A stretch of 64,000 bases of DNA from Saprospiraceae bacterium (GTDB taxonomy: Bacteria > Bacteroidota > Bacteroidia > Chitinophagales > Saprospiraceae), in NCBI GenBank assembly GCA_016714985.1, contig JADKBS010000006.1, positions 281,125 through 345,124 on the forward strand, in the 5' to 3' direction. Each line of letters opens with the position of its first letter. The stretch's first letter is position 1. The notes below the pieces were generated by a model. The model was not told the DNA's origin, did no database searches, and was given only the letters and a program-made list of their open reading frames with translations. A program made the position numbers and the translations under genes. Below are positions 16,756-26,114 of this stretch, piece after piece.

Positions 16756-17900
16756 AAGCCCTTTGGCTGGCAAGCTGGTGGCCCCGCCCCGACCATAAGG
16801 TGCTTGGTATATTTACCAAAAGGGATGCAGAGGCAGTAGCCTTATTTTGCGATTTGGTGGTGATTAATGCAATCATTCATCCCAATAAGCGATTCATCGT
16901 GGAGGAAAGTATTGATGATAAAGGTTACAGGATAATCATTGTCAAATGCCCGGCAAGCAATAATCCAATCTTGGCACGAATCAATCTGGCAAGAGGCTTT
17001 TTTATGGGCATAAAATGGACAATACAGAAAGGTTTTAAACCCAACGTGATTCATTTGCACATCGTTACCATTGCAGGAATGGCAGCATATTTTTATAAGC
17101 TGAAATATAAATTGCCCCTTTTCCTTTCTGAACACTGGAGCGGCTTCAGTATGCCAACCCCACCAATCGGTTTTTTTAACAAATGGCTCGGGAAATTGCT
17201 TGTTCGGGATTCTAGGGGCGTTTTTGCGGTGACGAAGCCTATGAGGGACAAAATGATTCAAATAGGTTGGCAAGGTCAATATCTGGTAAATCCAAATGTC
17301 GTGGACACTGATTTTTTCACGCTTGGCCCAAAACTATCACCCAGCCCTTTTCGATTTATCCATATTTCAAGCCTCGATGAGGAGCATAAAAATATGTCTG
17401 GCTTACTTCGGGCCATTCGCCAAGCGGCTTTGCAACAACCAAATTTTACCATGACCATCATTGGTGGGGATGAAGGTACGGCCCACGTAACGCAATTGGC
17501 CCAGTCGTTAGGTTTGGAGGACAAGCTGCGCATTCTTGGGGTTCAGTCGGCTGAGGTTGTTCAACGGGAAATGCAGGCCAGCCATGCCTTTGTCTTGTTC
17601 AGCAACCGGGAGGGGTTGCCCTGTGTGATTCTTGAAGCCATGGCTACGGGTTTGCCGGTCATTTCTTCAAGTGTGCCAGGGTTGGAAGAATGGGTAACAC
17701 AGGAAACGGGTATTTTGGTGCCAATAGGGGATGAGGGTGCGCTAACAGCAGCATTATTGAAAATCCTTCAAGGACACCAATGCTATGACAAAAACATTAT
17801 TAGGGAAAAAGTGGTACGGGAGTGCAGCTATCCGGTGGTGGGAAAGCGAATAGCGGAAGCCTACGAAGAGGCAGTGGCTGCCTGCAGGAATCGCTCGTAA
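16734..17900 (+). CDS. GT4-family glycosyltransferase
   Basis: A 388-residue GT-B enzyme with N-terminal ALWLASWWP, an acceptor-side LSEHWSGF segment, and a GT4 donor domain with FIHISSLDEEHKN, FTMTIIGGDEG and SNREGLPCVILEAMATG, the EX7E motif region. Resembles polysaccharide-chain enzymes of the WcaL/AmsD type. It overlaps the C5-epimerase by 22 bases and ends inside the convergent polysaccharide deacetylase gene (40-base tail overlap). It very probably builds the same chain as the first GT4 and the epimerase. Confidence 0.85.
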   Translation: MSKNQRIKALWLASWWPRPDHKVLGIFTKRDAEAVALFCDLVVINAIIHPNKRFIVEESIDDKGYRIIIVKCPASNNPILARINLARGFFMGIKWTIQKGFKPNVIHLHIVTIAGMAAYFYKLKYKLPLFLSEHWSGFSMPTPPIGFFNKWLGKLLVRDSRGVFAVTKPMRDKMIQIGWQGQYLVNPNVVDTDFFTLGPKLSPSPFRFIHISSLDEEHKNMSGLLRAIRQAALQQPNFTMTIIGGDEGTAHVTQLAQSLGLEDKLRILGVQSAEVVQREMQASHAFVLFSNREGLPCVILEAMATGLPVISSSVPGLEEWVTQETGILVPIGDEGALTAALLKILQGHQCYDKNIIREKVVRECSYPVVGKRIAEAYEEAVAACRNRS

Positions 17901-19222
17901 ACTGGCGCAAATGCTTGGTATTCAGGCACATGAAAGGAGGTGTTGTGCCAAAGAAGGGTGAATCTGCCCTTGTATTTCTTGACAGCTTCAAGTAGGCTAG
18001 TGAGGTCTGCCTCCATTTCGGAAGGAGTAGCTTTTTGGTAAACGGCGTAAGTGGTATCCATTGCCGTAAGAGGGGCCTCTATGAGTTTTAACTGCTTTCT
18101 CTCAAAAATATCAAAAACAGGAAAAGGTGTGCATGTGCCACATCTAAACCCTGACTGCTCTGGATAACCAAGTGTACTATCCATTTGAAGTCCGTTTTTT
18201 TCCCAAAAAAGCCAGGTCTTTCCCACTTCGAACCGAAGGAAATGTTGCCTGCCTTGCGTCACCGCTTGGGGTGAAATGGTTCGAAACCGCTTTACTTCCA
18301 AGTCAAAAACAGTATTTTCTGTGGCACTTAGATAGCTTGGATGTACGCCAATTATATGGCCCCTGTCATTTATTCTTTTTAATATTGGTGCAGCTTTGCC
18401 TATTTGCTGCTCCATCTTATTGTCGTATTTAGTATTGCCGCCAGCCAAAAAGTAAAAATGAGATTTTATGCCATAACTTTCAGAAACATCCATTAAATAA
18501 TCGTAAGTATCATAAGGGTCAGGGTATTTTTTAAACTTATGGCCCAAAAAGCTTTGGCAACTAAATATGGCAGTTGTTATGTCCCTGCGTTTTAATATGT
18601 CGCCACCCATTTTTTTGAAAAACCCAAACCAATTTAACCACAGATAATGCTGGTCAACATCATGTGTTATTTGCAGTTCATATTTCTTGGCACTTGGTGG
18701 CAACTGTTCTCCCATGTATTCTAAAATATTGCGGAGCAAGGCCGCCATCTCATCAACGATTGGCCTGTGAAGGAATCCAAACTTCTTGGCAAGGCTTGCC
18801 GAAGCAGGGAACCTGCCATGCAGGTCCCGCACTGTATTTACAGCTTCTTCCCACCTTGTCAAACAGAAGAAAGTGGCTGCAAAAATATCAATGCCCAATA
18901 CGGATTGCTTGCCTACAATATTCCAATGGTCATTGCCAAACAACAAAGGAATATCCTGTTCAGCCAAAAAAGGTATTGCTTTTTTGTTGGCCAATTTTAC
19001 ATTCCTTGGGATTGCAATATATTGAAAATAAGATTTTTCGATTGGGTATTGGTTGAAGAAATGGTCTTCAACTATAATAGAACTGCCATTGTCTAAATAA
19101 ATCTGAGTGTAGGGTTGATTGACGATTTCTGTTTCAAACTTCAATCCCAGCATGGTCACGAACAGAATTTGGGCTGCATATAGCCTTTCAGGCAAGTTGT
19201 TGCTGGGGAAAAAAATCCTCAT
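17861..19222 (-). CDS. Polysaccharide deacetylase-family protein (NodB-like fold)
   Basis: A 453-residue protein with an N-terminal domain of unknown function (1 to about 170) and a carbohydrate-esterase-4-like domain. The metal site is suggested by ITHDVDQ, GHIIGVHPSY and the late TLLWHNTSFH strand; EYPTDPYDTYDY-type residues surround it. Such proteins are usual in Bacteroidota surface-glycan clusters and may remove N- or O-acetyl groups, though activity is not proven for this subgroup. Its start overlaps the SGNH gene stop by four bases. It is the last gene of the 46-kb minus-strand locus and overlaps the convergent GT4 tail. Confidence 0.75.
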   Translation of the reverse strand: MRIFFPSNNLPERLYAAQILFVTMLGLKFETEIVNQPYTQIYLDNGSSIIVEDHFFNQYPIEKSYFQYIAIPRNVKLANKKAIPFLAEQDIPLLFGNDHWNIVGKQSVLGIDIFAATFFCLTRWEEAVNTVRDLHGRFPASASLAKKFGFLHRPIVDEMAALLRNILEYMGEQLPPSAKKYELQITHDVDQHYLWLNWFGFFKKMGGDILKRRDITTAIFSCQSFLGHKFKKYPDPYDTYDYLMDVSESYGIKSHFYFLAGGNTKYDNKMEQQIGKAAPILKRINDRGHIIGVHPSYLSATENTVFDLEVKRFRTISPQAVTQGRQHFLRFEVGKTWLFWEKNGLQMDSTLGYPEQSGFRCGTCTPFPVFDIFERKQLKLIEAPLTAMDTTYAVYQKATPSEMEADLTSLLEAVKKYKGRFTLLWHNTSFHVPEYQAFAPVYERFLQAATASS

Positions 19223-20367
19223 TTTACTGTTTTGGTGCCATTAAAAATGGCGGTGTCGAGCACATCGTAAATGACCTTTGAAGCAAACTTTGAACCACCA
19301 TTGTTCAGGTGTACATAATCGTAAAGATATTCCTTGGTATGCGGCACTTGTTTGGCCAAATCAATCAACAGCACATTTTCATCGGCGGCCACCTCTCTCA
19401 CCTTATCATTAAACAAATCATAGTATTGGCAAAAATCCTCTACAGTTATTTGAGAAGCCTTAATTTTGTCTAAAAAAGGTTTGTTCTTGGGGTTCAGATA
19501 GAACTCATCCGGGTTGACCCTATTGAATTGGGTCATAAGTATTGGTTGTATGCCCGATGACCGACATAACCCAATAAACAGTCTTAGGTTTTTTTCAAAT
19601 TGGTTCACTTGTGGCAGCGTTATTGGTCCGGGTTTTATCCAATGAAATTCTTTCGGAATTACCACTGGACTTAATTTCGTCTGAGCATTATACATTCTTT
19701 CATAAACGGATGGGAAAACCAACTGGAATGCTTTCTTTAGACGAAAAAAATAGGAGTAAGACTTGAAGAAACTTAAATCATGATTGTTAATTTCCGGCTT
19801 TGTGAATTTGACAATATTGGCCCTTGTCGGGGAATTTTTTTCTTCATAATAGCTTCCGTTATAACTAAGGTGTACCAAGTCGTTTATATTGTGCATCATT
19901 ACAGCAACCTGGAAGTTTTTATGTACTACCTTGTTGATTAGTATATTAATGCTATGCAATGAATGGTTTCCCGCCACACCAGAATTAAACGTATTTACTG
20001 AATGGCCTTTTCTTTGGAGCATTTTGCCAACTAGGCTTGGGAAACGCAAGGTGTCATCCACAAAAAAGCATTCTGTGGTGGATCCACCAATGAACACAAT
20101 ATTTTTCTTGGCATCCGGTAGTATTGTCTCTGATTGGATAAAGCCAAAACTATCTAACTTAGCAGTGTATTCCTTGTATTCAACATTGTCGGCATAATCT
20201 GGGAAGTATGCAGGTGGATAGGTGGTTAGGTCTTGATTCGGCAACCCGATTTCTCGCAAACGTATGAACCTTGCATAAGTGTTGTTTGGACGCTCAGTTA
20301 TGCTGTACTTTTCCAATACCAGCTCAACAATAAACAGCAGTATGAACAAAAGCAAGGCGTTGAGCAA
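19219..20367 (-). CDS. Membrane-anchored SGNH/GDSL-like hydrolase
   Basis: A 382-residue protein starting with one hydrophobic anchor (ALLLFILLFIVEL) and then an SGNH-type domain: block I FIGGSTTEC, block II-like NSGVAGNHS, block III-like HNINDLVHL, and block V DYVHLNNGG with Asp and His. Such proteins esterify or de-esterify sugars outside the inner membrane. No ATG is in frame: the best start is TTG at 20367, seven codons after the upstream stop, while an ATG at 20383 is out of frame by one base. A small indel at the start is possible given the neighbouring breaks. Confidence 0.7.
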   Translation of the reverse strand: MLNALLLFILLFIVELVLEKYSITERPNNTYARFIRLREIGLPNQDLTTYPPAYFPDYADNVEYKEYTAKLDSFGFIQSETILPDAKKNIVFIGGSTTECFFVDDTLRFPSLVGKMLQRKGHSVNTFNSGVAGNHSLHSINILINKVVHKNFQVAVMMHNINDLVHLSYNGSYYEEKNSPTRANIVKFTKPEINNHDLSFFKSYSYFFRLKKAFQLVFPSVYERMYNAQTKLSPVVIPKEFHWIKPGPITLPQVNQFEKNLRLFIGLCRSSGIQPILMTQFNRVNPDEFYLNPKNKPFLDKIKASQITVEDFCQYYDLFNDKVREVAADENVLLIDLAKQVPHTKEYLYDYVHLNNGGSKFASKVIYDVLDTAIFNGTKTVK

Positions 20368-20388
20368 TAATACCTTGCCCCATTTTTT

Positions 20389-21113
20389 TTAAGCGATTGG
20401 ACATGAATTCAACAAATTTTTTGTGCCAGCTATGCCCAAGTGGAAAAGGGCATCTAATGCAGAAAGTGAAAATGCAATTCCCAACTTACGCTCGCTGACA
20501 AAAGAATTAAATGGACTGTATTTAAGCACTATCCCTTTTTCATTGAACATTGTTTCTGATTGATAACTTTTTGCACCCGTGCCGCTCAAATATGCTGTGC
20601 CATTAACATGCCTTACTATTTCAAGGTTGAACATATCAGCTTTATCCTTAACTGGCATTTCAGAAGAACGCATAGTGGGCCTATTGATTTCCATCAAACC
20701 CGACAAGGTATTAATGATGAAGATGTTCATATCAACAAGGTGGCGATAAGCATCCAAGCCTGCAAAACAATCGTAAATGATGGGATATGTTTCATCAAAA
20801 AAAGCTGCTTTGAAGTATGCGTTTTTTATAAGCCGCAAGTGCCTATCTCGCCATTCCATATTGGAGGCAATTTCCAAATCCTTAATGAATGTAAAGTCAC
20901 TATGCTTTTTAAGGGAACCGTCAACCAAATGGGTGCAATGTCTTCTGCCGATTTCCGAATTAAGGTCCGCCTAGTAGGGTAACGCTTTGAATGCTCCACA
21001 TTATCGTGGAATACAAACACGTCACAGGCCGCAATTTTGTAGAAATATCCCAACCAAGGAAAATAATTCGGCTGGTGGATGGCCACGATTTTCTGCTTAG
21101 AAGGAGCTACCAT
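20389..21113 (-). pseudogene. WbqC-family protein, frameshifted
   Basis: The first frame (from 21113) begins with the WbqC hallmark IAIHQPNYFPWLGYFYKI and runs to LTVPLK; the second frame (to 20389) continues with HSDFTFIKDLEI and the rest of the family. One A is missing from the run on the minus strand at 20906-20910; adding one restores a single protein of about 240 residues. WbqC proteins occur in O-antigen loci, with an unknown enzymatic step. Its start overlaps FkbM by 17 bases, so it belongs to the PIG-L/FkbM/WbqC/SGNH/deacetylase row. It may be a true lesion or a base-calling error. Confidence 0.8.
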
Positions 21114-21999
21114 TTATATTGATTTTTAGACCGTTTTTCACCCTGTTTTCTACAAACGATACGTCCCTCAAATAAAGATTATTTCCAAATATTGGTGTGA
21201 CTATTTGGTGAAATTTCCTCGTAAACGGCTGATAATCAAACAACTGAAACCCAATCGAAAGCAATTGCTGATGCAATGCCCCCTCATCGAACCCATAACG
21301 TTGGCCAAGCCCCATGCTCTCAACTATGAGTGCTTTTACGCCTAGATTGGCTAGGGTATTCTTTGCACCTTTAACTACCGCCGTTTCATAGCCTTCAACA
21401 TCAATTTTTATCAAAACGGGTACCCTTGCTTTGCAAAAATCGTCGAGCGGAACAATGCGGATATGTGTTCCAGGTGAATCAGTCTGAGTTGATATATGGT
21501 TCTGAATGCCTTTGCCGGTTGTCATTTGCAGCGATTGATAGGATGCCCCAAGTCCAGTTTCATGCACGTCTATCTGTGATTCAAGATGGTTCAGTGCTCG
21601 GTTTTTCAAGAGCATTTGGGCTGCATTGGTATCTGGCTCAAAAGCAAGACTAAAGGCCCCGCAAACCCCGGAAGCCAGAAGCGAATAGGCACCAATATTA
21701 GCACCAGCATCCACGAAACAATCGGCTGGCTTGAGAAAATGCAACAAAAAGCCCATACTCTCAAACTCTGGCAAGCCGAAATAATGACAAGCCGTACTAG
21801 CATGGTAGCCACGCCTTACTATAAGGCTCAGGCCTTCAACCCATAATTTAATGATTTCAGGATTACCTGCTCTCGAGTTAAGCTGCCAATCTAAATATCG
21901 GGCCAATGTAACTACTTTGCGGTTAATTGTAAGCGGGTGCTCCGTCAATCTTCTTAGTGTTTGCAGCAATTTATTATAGGTTAATTCTGATATTTTCAA
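21097..21999 (-). CDS. FkbM-family SAM-dependent methyltransferase
   Basis: A 300-residue protein with the SAM-binding motif DAGANIGAYSLLA, an acidic loop in FEPDTNAAQ, and the FkbM-specific IKIDVEGYE segment followed by ALIVES. Members O-methylate sugars or polyketides, so a methyl group on a chain sugar is the likely role. It overlaps PIG-L upstream by 26 bases and WbqC downstream by 17. Intact and of normal length. Confidence 0.87.
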   Translation of the reverse strand: MKISELTYNKLLQTLRRLTEHPLTINRKVVTLARYLDWQLNSRAGNPEIIKLWVEGLSLIVRRGYHASTACHYFGLPEFESMGFLLHFLKPADCFVDAGANIGAYSLLASGVCGAFSLAFEPDTNAAQMLLKNRALNHLESQIDVHETGLGASYQSLQMTTGKGIQNHISTQTDSPGTHIRIVPLDDFCKARVPVLIKIDVEGYETAVVKGAKNTLANLGVKALIVESMGLGQRYGFDEGALHQQLLSIGFQLFDYQPFTRKFHQIVTPIFGNNLYLRDVSFVENRVKNGLKININGSSF

Positions 22000-22609
22000 A
22001 TGCTTCCGCCAATGGCCTACCCGATTGTACTCCCCTTACGACTGCCAAACTTCTGATGAACGCATTGGACATATACGGCTTTCCTTCTTGGGTCTTATAT
22101 GCTTCCAATGCCTTGATTTTCAGTTGGATATGTTGTTCTTCCAAGCTGACAAAAGTGTCTGCTGTAAAACTGAGGTTGTTCCAAATCAGTTCATAACCCA
22201 ATATTGAGCAGAATTTAAACGCACGAAGCCCCTCCTCGTAAATGGTGCGGTGGTCTTGATGGATATCGTTGGCAGAGGGCAGGAAAACCAAGTCCGGTTG
22301 GATGATCGGTTTAATCCTAATTAATTCTTCCAGTATTTCTTGTCGAACATAGTTCAATTTTCGGACTTGGTATTTAAATATGAGCACATTATCTTGGGGA
22401 ATGCCAAGGATTTTTGTTGCTTCCCGTACCTCCAATTCGAGTTGGTTCTTGGGGAAATGGGCGGGCACGCTCTCATCAGCCGTGGAAAATGCGGCATAGA
22501 ACAGTTTTGAGCCTTGTTCAATCAACTTTGCAATGGTAGCACCACAGCCAAGTTCACCATCATCTGTATGTGGGGCAAGCACGAGTACATTGTCAGCTTT
22601 TAACATCAA
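21974..22609 (-). CDS. PIG-L-family (LmbE-like) N-deacetylase
   Basis: A 211-residue zinc-dependent deacetylase. The metal-binding motif APHTDDGELG (H, D, D) is at about residues 12-21, and DIHQDHRTI supplies the third ligand. Such enzymes remove N-acetyl groups from GlcNAc-type sugars or carry out related steps. Being next to a UDP-GlcNAc 2-epimerase remnant and FkbM, it probably trims an amino sugar of the surface glycan. Overlaps by 17 bases with the epimerase relic and by 26 with FkbM. Confidence 0.88.
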   Translation of the reverse strand: MMLKADNVLVLAPHTDDGELGCGATIAKLIEQGSKLFYAAFSTADESVPAHFPKNQLELEVREATKILGIPQDNVLIFKYQVRKLNYVRQEILEELIRIKPIIQPDLVFLPSANDIHQDHRTIYEEGLRAFKFCSILGYELIWNNLSFTADTFVSLEEQHIQLKIKALEAYKTQEGKPYMSNAFIRSLAVVRGVQSGRPLAEAFENIRINL

Positions 22610-23705
22610 GGTATTTTCTAATGATAGCGGCTATTTTTAAGGCAGCGGTACCATCGCCAAGGCAATTGGTATGTCGTGATGGTGTTTCCCAGTTTTTGGT
22701 AAATTCCAAAATCCGTTCACAATCTGGACCTGCAATCCTATTCCAGCCTTCTTCCACCGTTTCCACCCATTCGATTTGACGGTCTATGATGACCCCCGGC
22801 GTTTTATGAAAATAGGCCTCCTTCACCACGCCACCTGAGTCGGTGATGACCATTTTGGCGAAGCGAATCAAGGTTTGGGCATCAAAAAAGCCTAAAGGCG
22901 GAACCAAGTGCACCTGCTGAAAACTCGCTGGATTTGGCAGGTGGTGATTATCAATCGCCTTAACTGTTCGGGGGTGTATGGGAAAGACTACGGGCAAATC
23001 CAGTTGTGCCATTGCTTCGATGATTTGCTTGAGGGCCAAAGGGTTATCCGTGTTATTGGCACGGTGGCAGGTGAAAAAATAATATTGACCGGGGATTATA
23101 TTTAGCTTTTCAAAAATGCCCTTGTTGCCAATAATGCGTTCTAAATTATTGAAAATCAAATCAATGCCGACATCGCCAACGAGATGGACGTTATCGGCTA
23201 TTCCCGACGCTTGTAGGTTACTGACCCCGGTTTTCGTCGGGCAGAAAAAAATGTCAGCCACGGATGTTGTCAATAATTTGTTGACTTCTTCAGGAATCAA
23301 CTTATCGTATTCACGCAGCCCTGCTTCTATATGGGCGACTTTAATTCCGTTTTTTGCTGCCGCAATGGCGCCTGCTGCGGTGGAATTAGTGTCACCATAA
23401 ACTAGAACCAAGTCAGGGTTTTCCTTTTCCATTACTTCATCCAGCGCCGCAATCATTTGCCCAAGCTGTTGTGCTTGTCGCCCTGAACCTATGCCTCAAT
23501 TATAATTTGGTGTTGGAATTTCCAATTCTTTGAATAGGTCGTCAGAAAGGTTCGCATCGTAATGCTGACCAGTATGCACAATGATATGCTCTATACTTCC
23601 GTCGGCTACTAAGGCAGCATGGACAGGTGCCAATTTGATAAAATTGGGTCTTGCACCAACGATGGAAAGAATTTTATAGATAGGTATTGGTGTTTTTACA
23701 ATGGT
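22593..23705 (-). pseudogene. UDP-GlcNAc 2-epimerase (WecB-like), decayed
   Basis: The frame from 23705 reads YKILSIVGARPNFIKLAPVH and HTGQHYDANLSDDLF, the N-terminal half of a non-hydrolysing UDP-GlcNAc 2-epimerase. An in-frame TGA at 23496-23498 stands where homologues have Leu in NYNLGIGSG. The rest carries GDTNSTAAG, HIEAGLR and CHRANNTDN. In addition no ATG, GTG or TTG lies between the upstream TGA (23706-23708) and the conserved start. Two independent defects suggest a dead gene. A complete homologue is at 36500-37603, which could cover the reaction if the substrates are the same. Confidence 0.8.
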
Positions 23706-23829
23706 TCACTGAGCTTAGCTCAAATTTCTGCTTCCTCGAAAATAGTCTTAACATCCAGTTTAAAACCATGTTGTCAAATTCCATTTGGCGAAACTCAGGC
23801 CACGTCAATTTTTTATGTAGTACTTCCAC
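23674..23829 (-). CDS. Possible 51-residue ORF between the GT and the WecB relic
   Basis: Starts with GTG at 23829 and ends at TAA 23674-23676, overlapping the first codons of the WecB relic. The product is rich in charged and aromatic residues (LTWPEFRQMEFDNMVLNWML) but has no domain that I recognise. It may be the tail of a lost gene or a small coupling ORF. Confidence is low. Confidence 0.25.
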   Translation of the reverse strand: MEVLHKKLTWPEFRQMEFDNMVLNWMLRLFSRKQKFELSSVNHCKNTNTYL

Positions 23830-23868
23830 ATTTGCTTGAAATTTGAGTTAGGTTAAGGGTTATTTGTT

Positions 23869-24014
23869 TTTATTTCGTAACTATTCAGAAGCGTGTGGGA
23901 GGAGAGAGAAAAATGAAATTTTTTCTTTCTCCTCTCAGATTTTGGGATGTTTTTTGGGGGGGAATTGAAAATTTTCCCCCCAAAACATCCCCTGGTAAGT
24001 CGTTACTTTACTTC
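23869..24014. mobile_element. GTAAC-ended MITE-like element, copy 2, truncating a glycosyltransferase
   Basis: The element is 23877-24006 (130 bp), from GTAACTATTCAG to GTCGTTAC, with flanks TTTATTTC (23869-23876) and TTTACTTC (24007-24014), 7 of 8 bases alike. Both internal hairpins are kept, with matching changes on the two sides. Its last four bases supply the TAA stop of the glycosyltransferase at 24003; without it that gene would read on for four more codons to a TAA at 23853-23855. Confidence 0.83.
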
Positions 24015-25343
24015 AAAATCTACCAGAGGCTTTTGGGCAAAACCAGTCTTAAAAACATGCTTTTCCAAGAAGGCTGCCATCATGTTTTCCCAACGAAAAG
24101 CATCCAAGTCAGCATCCGCAATTGCAGGAGCCACCAGGCCAGTCATTTGCCATTCCTTGTATTTTTCCAGCAGGAATGCCTTGACCAAATCCTTGTGGTT
24201 CATGGAATCGTAAGCAATCATTCCTGCATTGGTAGCTTCAAATATTTCTTCCAATTCCTCGTCCTTGCAGCCATTGACCAATAACAAAACTGGTTGTTTG
24301 GCCGCCAAATATTCATAAAGTTTCCCAGTGGCATTCCCCTTTAGCTCAGGAGTGGCATACGTCAACAGCAGGTTGATATGGGTACTGCACTGTAGTTGGA
24401 CGGCCTCTTGGTGCGTAACATTGCCAAGGCCAAGAAAGATGCTCGGGACAAGCCCGTATTTTTCCAAAAGCGGTATCCAAGTAGCCGTATCCTTGCCTGC
24501 ATACCGGATTTGCACCTGCTCAGCGGCTATTTTTTGTGCTGCAATCAATTCGGACAATGCCTCCAACAACAAGTCTGGCTTGCGAAGGTCTCGGAACATG
24601 GAGCCAGTGTAGGTGATGGTAAAGTGTTTGGCAGTTGGTAAATCGGCGTTGGCAGCCGGGGTTATTGGTAATTCACCTATGCCATTTCGGAGCACTACCA
24701 CGTTGGGATGGAATGCCTTCAAGTGTTCTGCCAATCCTTTAGAAACAGTAGTTACAACATCGGCTTTGGCCAAGATTTTTTTGTTGAACCATGATTGTAT
24801 TTTTGGGAAATAAGTTTCTTTTAACGCAGGGTCAACATGTAAGTCACGGAAATCAGCCACCCAAGTAGTATGGGGTCGGGAACATTTGATCAGGTAGGCG
24901 ATGGCATGGTCGCTATACGGGCGATAAGAAGAGAATACTAGCGTTGGATATTTTTTATTTATTAAACCAAGGCCTTTTTTATATCCCGAAATAATATACA
25001 AGAAACCTCCTTCTCCAATCAATAGATTGAAAGGAAAACTATTGAAAAGATTATAAATCTTAAAAGCCCATTTAGGCTTAAATTTTTCATCTACGTGTTT
25101 TATTTCTTTTCTGTTAAAATAAGTAAACAGCCTGTGATCCAAAGTCAAGGCTGTAGATACATGCTTTGCAGTGTCGTTGAAATCCTTGATAGGCAAAAAA
25201 TTCCTGTTGCTTGTGGAGATTATTCTGATTTCTCTAAAATAGTTTTGGAGGGCAGAGAACATTCGGTAGCTTCGCCAAGTTTGGTTGCTGGCTGGTGGGA
25301 ACCAATAGGCTATCAGCAACACCTCTGCTGTTTTTCTTTTCAT
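24003..25343 (-). CDS. Glycosyltransferase (GT4-like), 3' end replaced by a MITE
   Basis: A 446-residue GT-B-like protein: N-terminus with LIAYWFPPASNQT, a central WVADFRDLH segment and TVSKGLAEHL, then the donor domain with FTITYTGSMFRDLRKP and NATGKLYEYLAAKQP. It starts four bases into the upstream methyltransferase stop (ATGA overlap). Its last codon and stop come from the inserted element; the undisturbed gene would have ended with four further residues (T, N, N, P). This loss is unlikely to harm the enzyme. Sugar unknown. Confidence 0.82.
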   Translation of the reverse strand: MKRKTAEVLLIAYWFPPASNQTWRSYRMFSALQNYFREIRIISTSNRNFLPIKDFNDTAKHVSTALTLDHRLFTYFNRKEIKHVDEKFKPKWAFKIYNLFNSFPFNLLIGEGGFLYIISGYKKGLGLINKKYPTLVFSSYRPYSDHAIAYLIKCSRPHTTWVADFRDLHVDPALKETYFPKIQSWFNKKILAKADVVTTVSKGLAEHLKAFHPNVVVLRNGIGELPITPAANADLPTAKHFTITYTGSMFRDLRKPDLLLEALSELIAAQKIAAEQVQIRYAGKDTATWIPLLEKYGLVPSIFLGLGNVTHQEAVQLQCSTHINLLLTYATPELKGNATGKLYEYLAAKQPVLLLVNGCKDEELEEIFEATNAGMIAYDSMNHKDLVKAFLLEKYKEWQMTGLVAPAIADADLDAFRWENMMAAFLEKHVFKTGFAQKPLVDFEVK

Positions 25344-26114
25344 CGAACCTTATGCAAATGCACTAAAAAATCGGCGCTAAAAAAAGGGAGGAGGTAGCCT
25401 GGAAGGTGCTTTTTCAAGTAATAGGCCAACTGGATGGATAGCTGTGGGAGTAATTGGTTGAATGGACTAAAAGTTTGATTATGCCATTTTGCCTGCTTCA
25501 AAAATAAGGTAGCAGGAAGTAATTTGGAGAATTCTGACAAAGAAAAAGCCGTAAGATTAAAATCTTGTTGGATAACACCCCTTTTCTTGAATGGTAGCAA
25601 CCGCAATAATGGCTTGATGCAAGTTCTTATCAGATGCTCCAAACTTCGGCGGTGCGTAAAGGAAATTATAATTCTTCCTTCATCATTTAGCCATTTACCA
25701 AAGAGCGGCATGAATTGTTCAAGATCTTCTTTTCTAAGGTATGAACTTACCCCAAGCATAAATATATAGTCAAAACTATTGGCGTCCAAAATTAAGGCTG
25801 GTCACATCCCCGATAATCTGGTCTTCGATTGGAATGTTGCTATTTGAAAGCATTTCTGGGGAAATATCAACCGCTTTATAGCGAAAATGTTGTAGCTTGA
25901 CTTTTAAAACATCATATAAAGCACCGGTACCTGCTCCAATATCAAGGATAGATTTTCCTGAGAAATCATCTATTTCAATTATGGCATCTTGAATTCTTTG
26001 AGTAAAGAAATAATGGTGATAGCGGCTCTTTTTGAAGTAACGGCTAGGATATACACTAGCTATACTGTCAAAATAATTTTTGACCAACTGGGTCTGACGG
26101 GGTTTTGGTTTCAT
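25340..26114 (-). pseudogene. Class I SAM-dependent methyltransferase, frameshifted
   Basis: The first frame has SAM motif I ILDIGAGTGALYDVL and runs to VTSLNFG; the second frame takes up at LDANSFDYIFMLGVSSYL, the motif IV region. The run at 25788-25791 has one base too many; removing it joins the frames into about 257 residues. ATG 26114 gives a start that fits the fold better than 26129. The gene overlaps the upstream GT4 by 47 bases and the downstream GT by four. Role: methylation of a sugar or of an acceptor, not known more precisely. Confidence 0.78.

Noticed and set aside
23496..23498. In-frame TGA of the WecB frame read as selenocysteine
   Set aside because: Homologues have Leu, not Cys, at this place; no SECIS-like structure or start codon accompanies it. 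A nonsense change is simpler.
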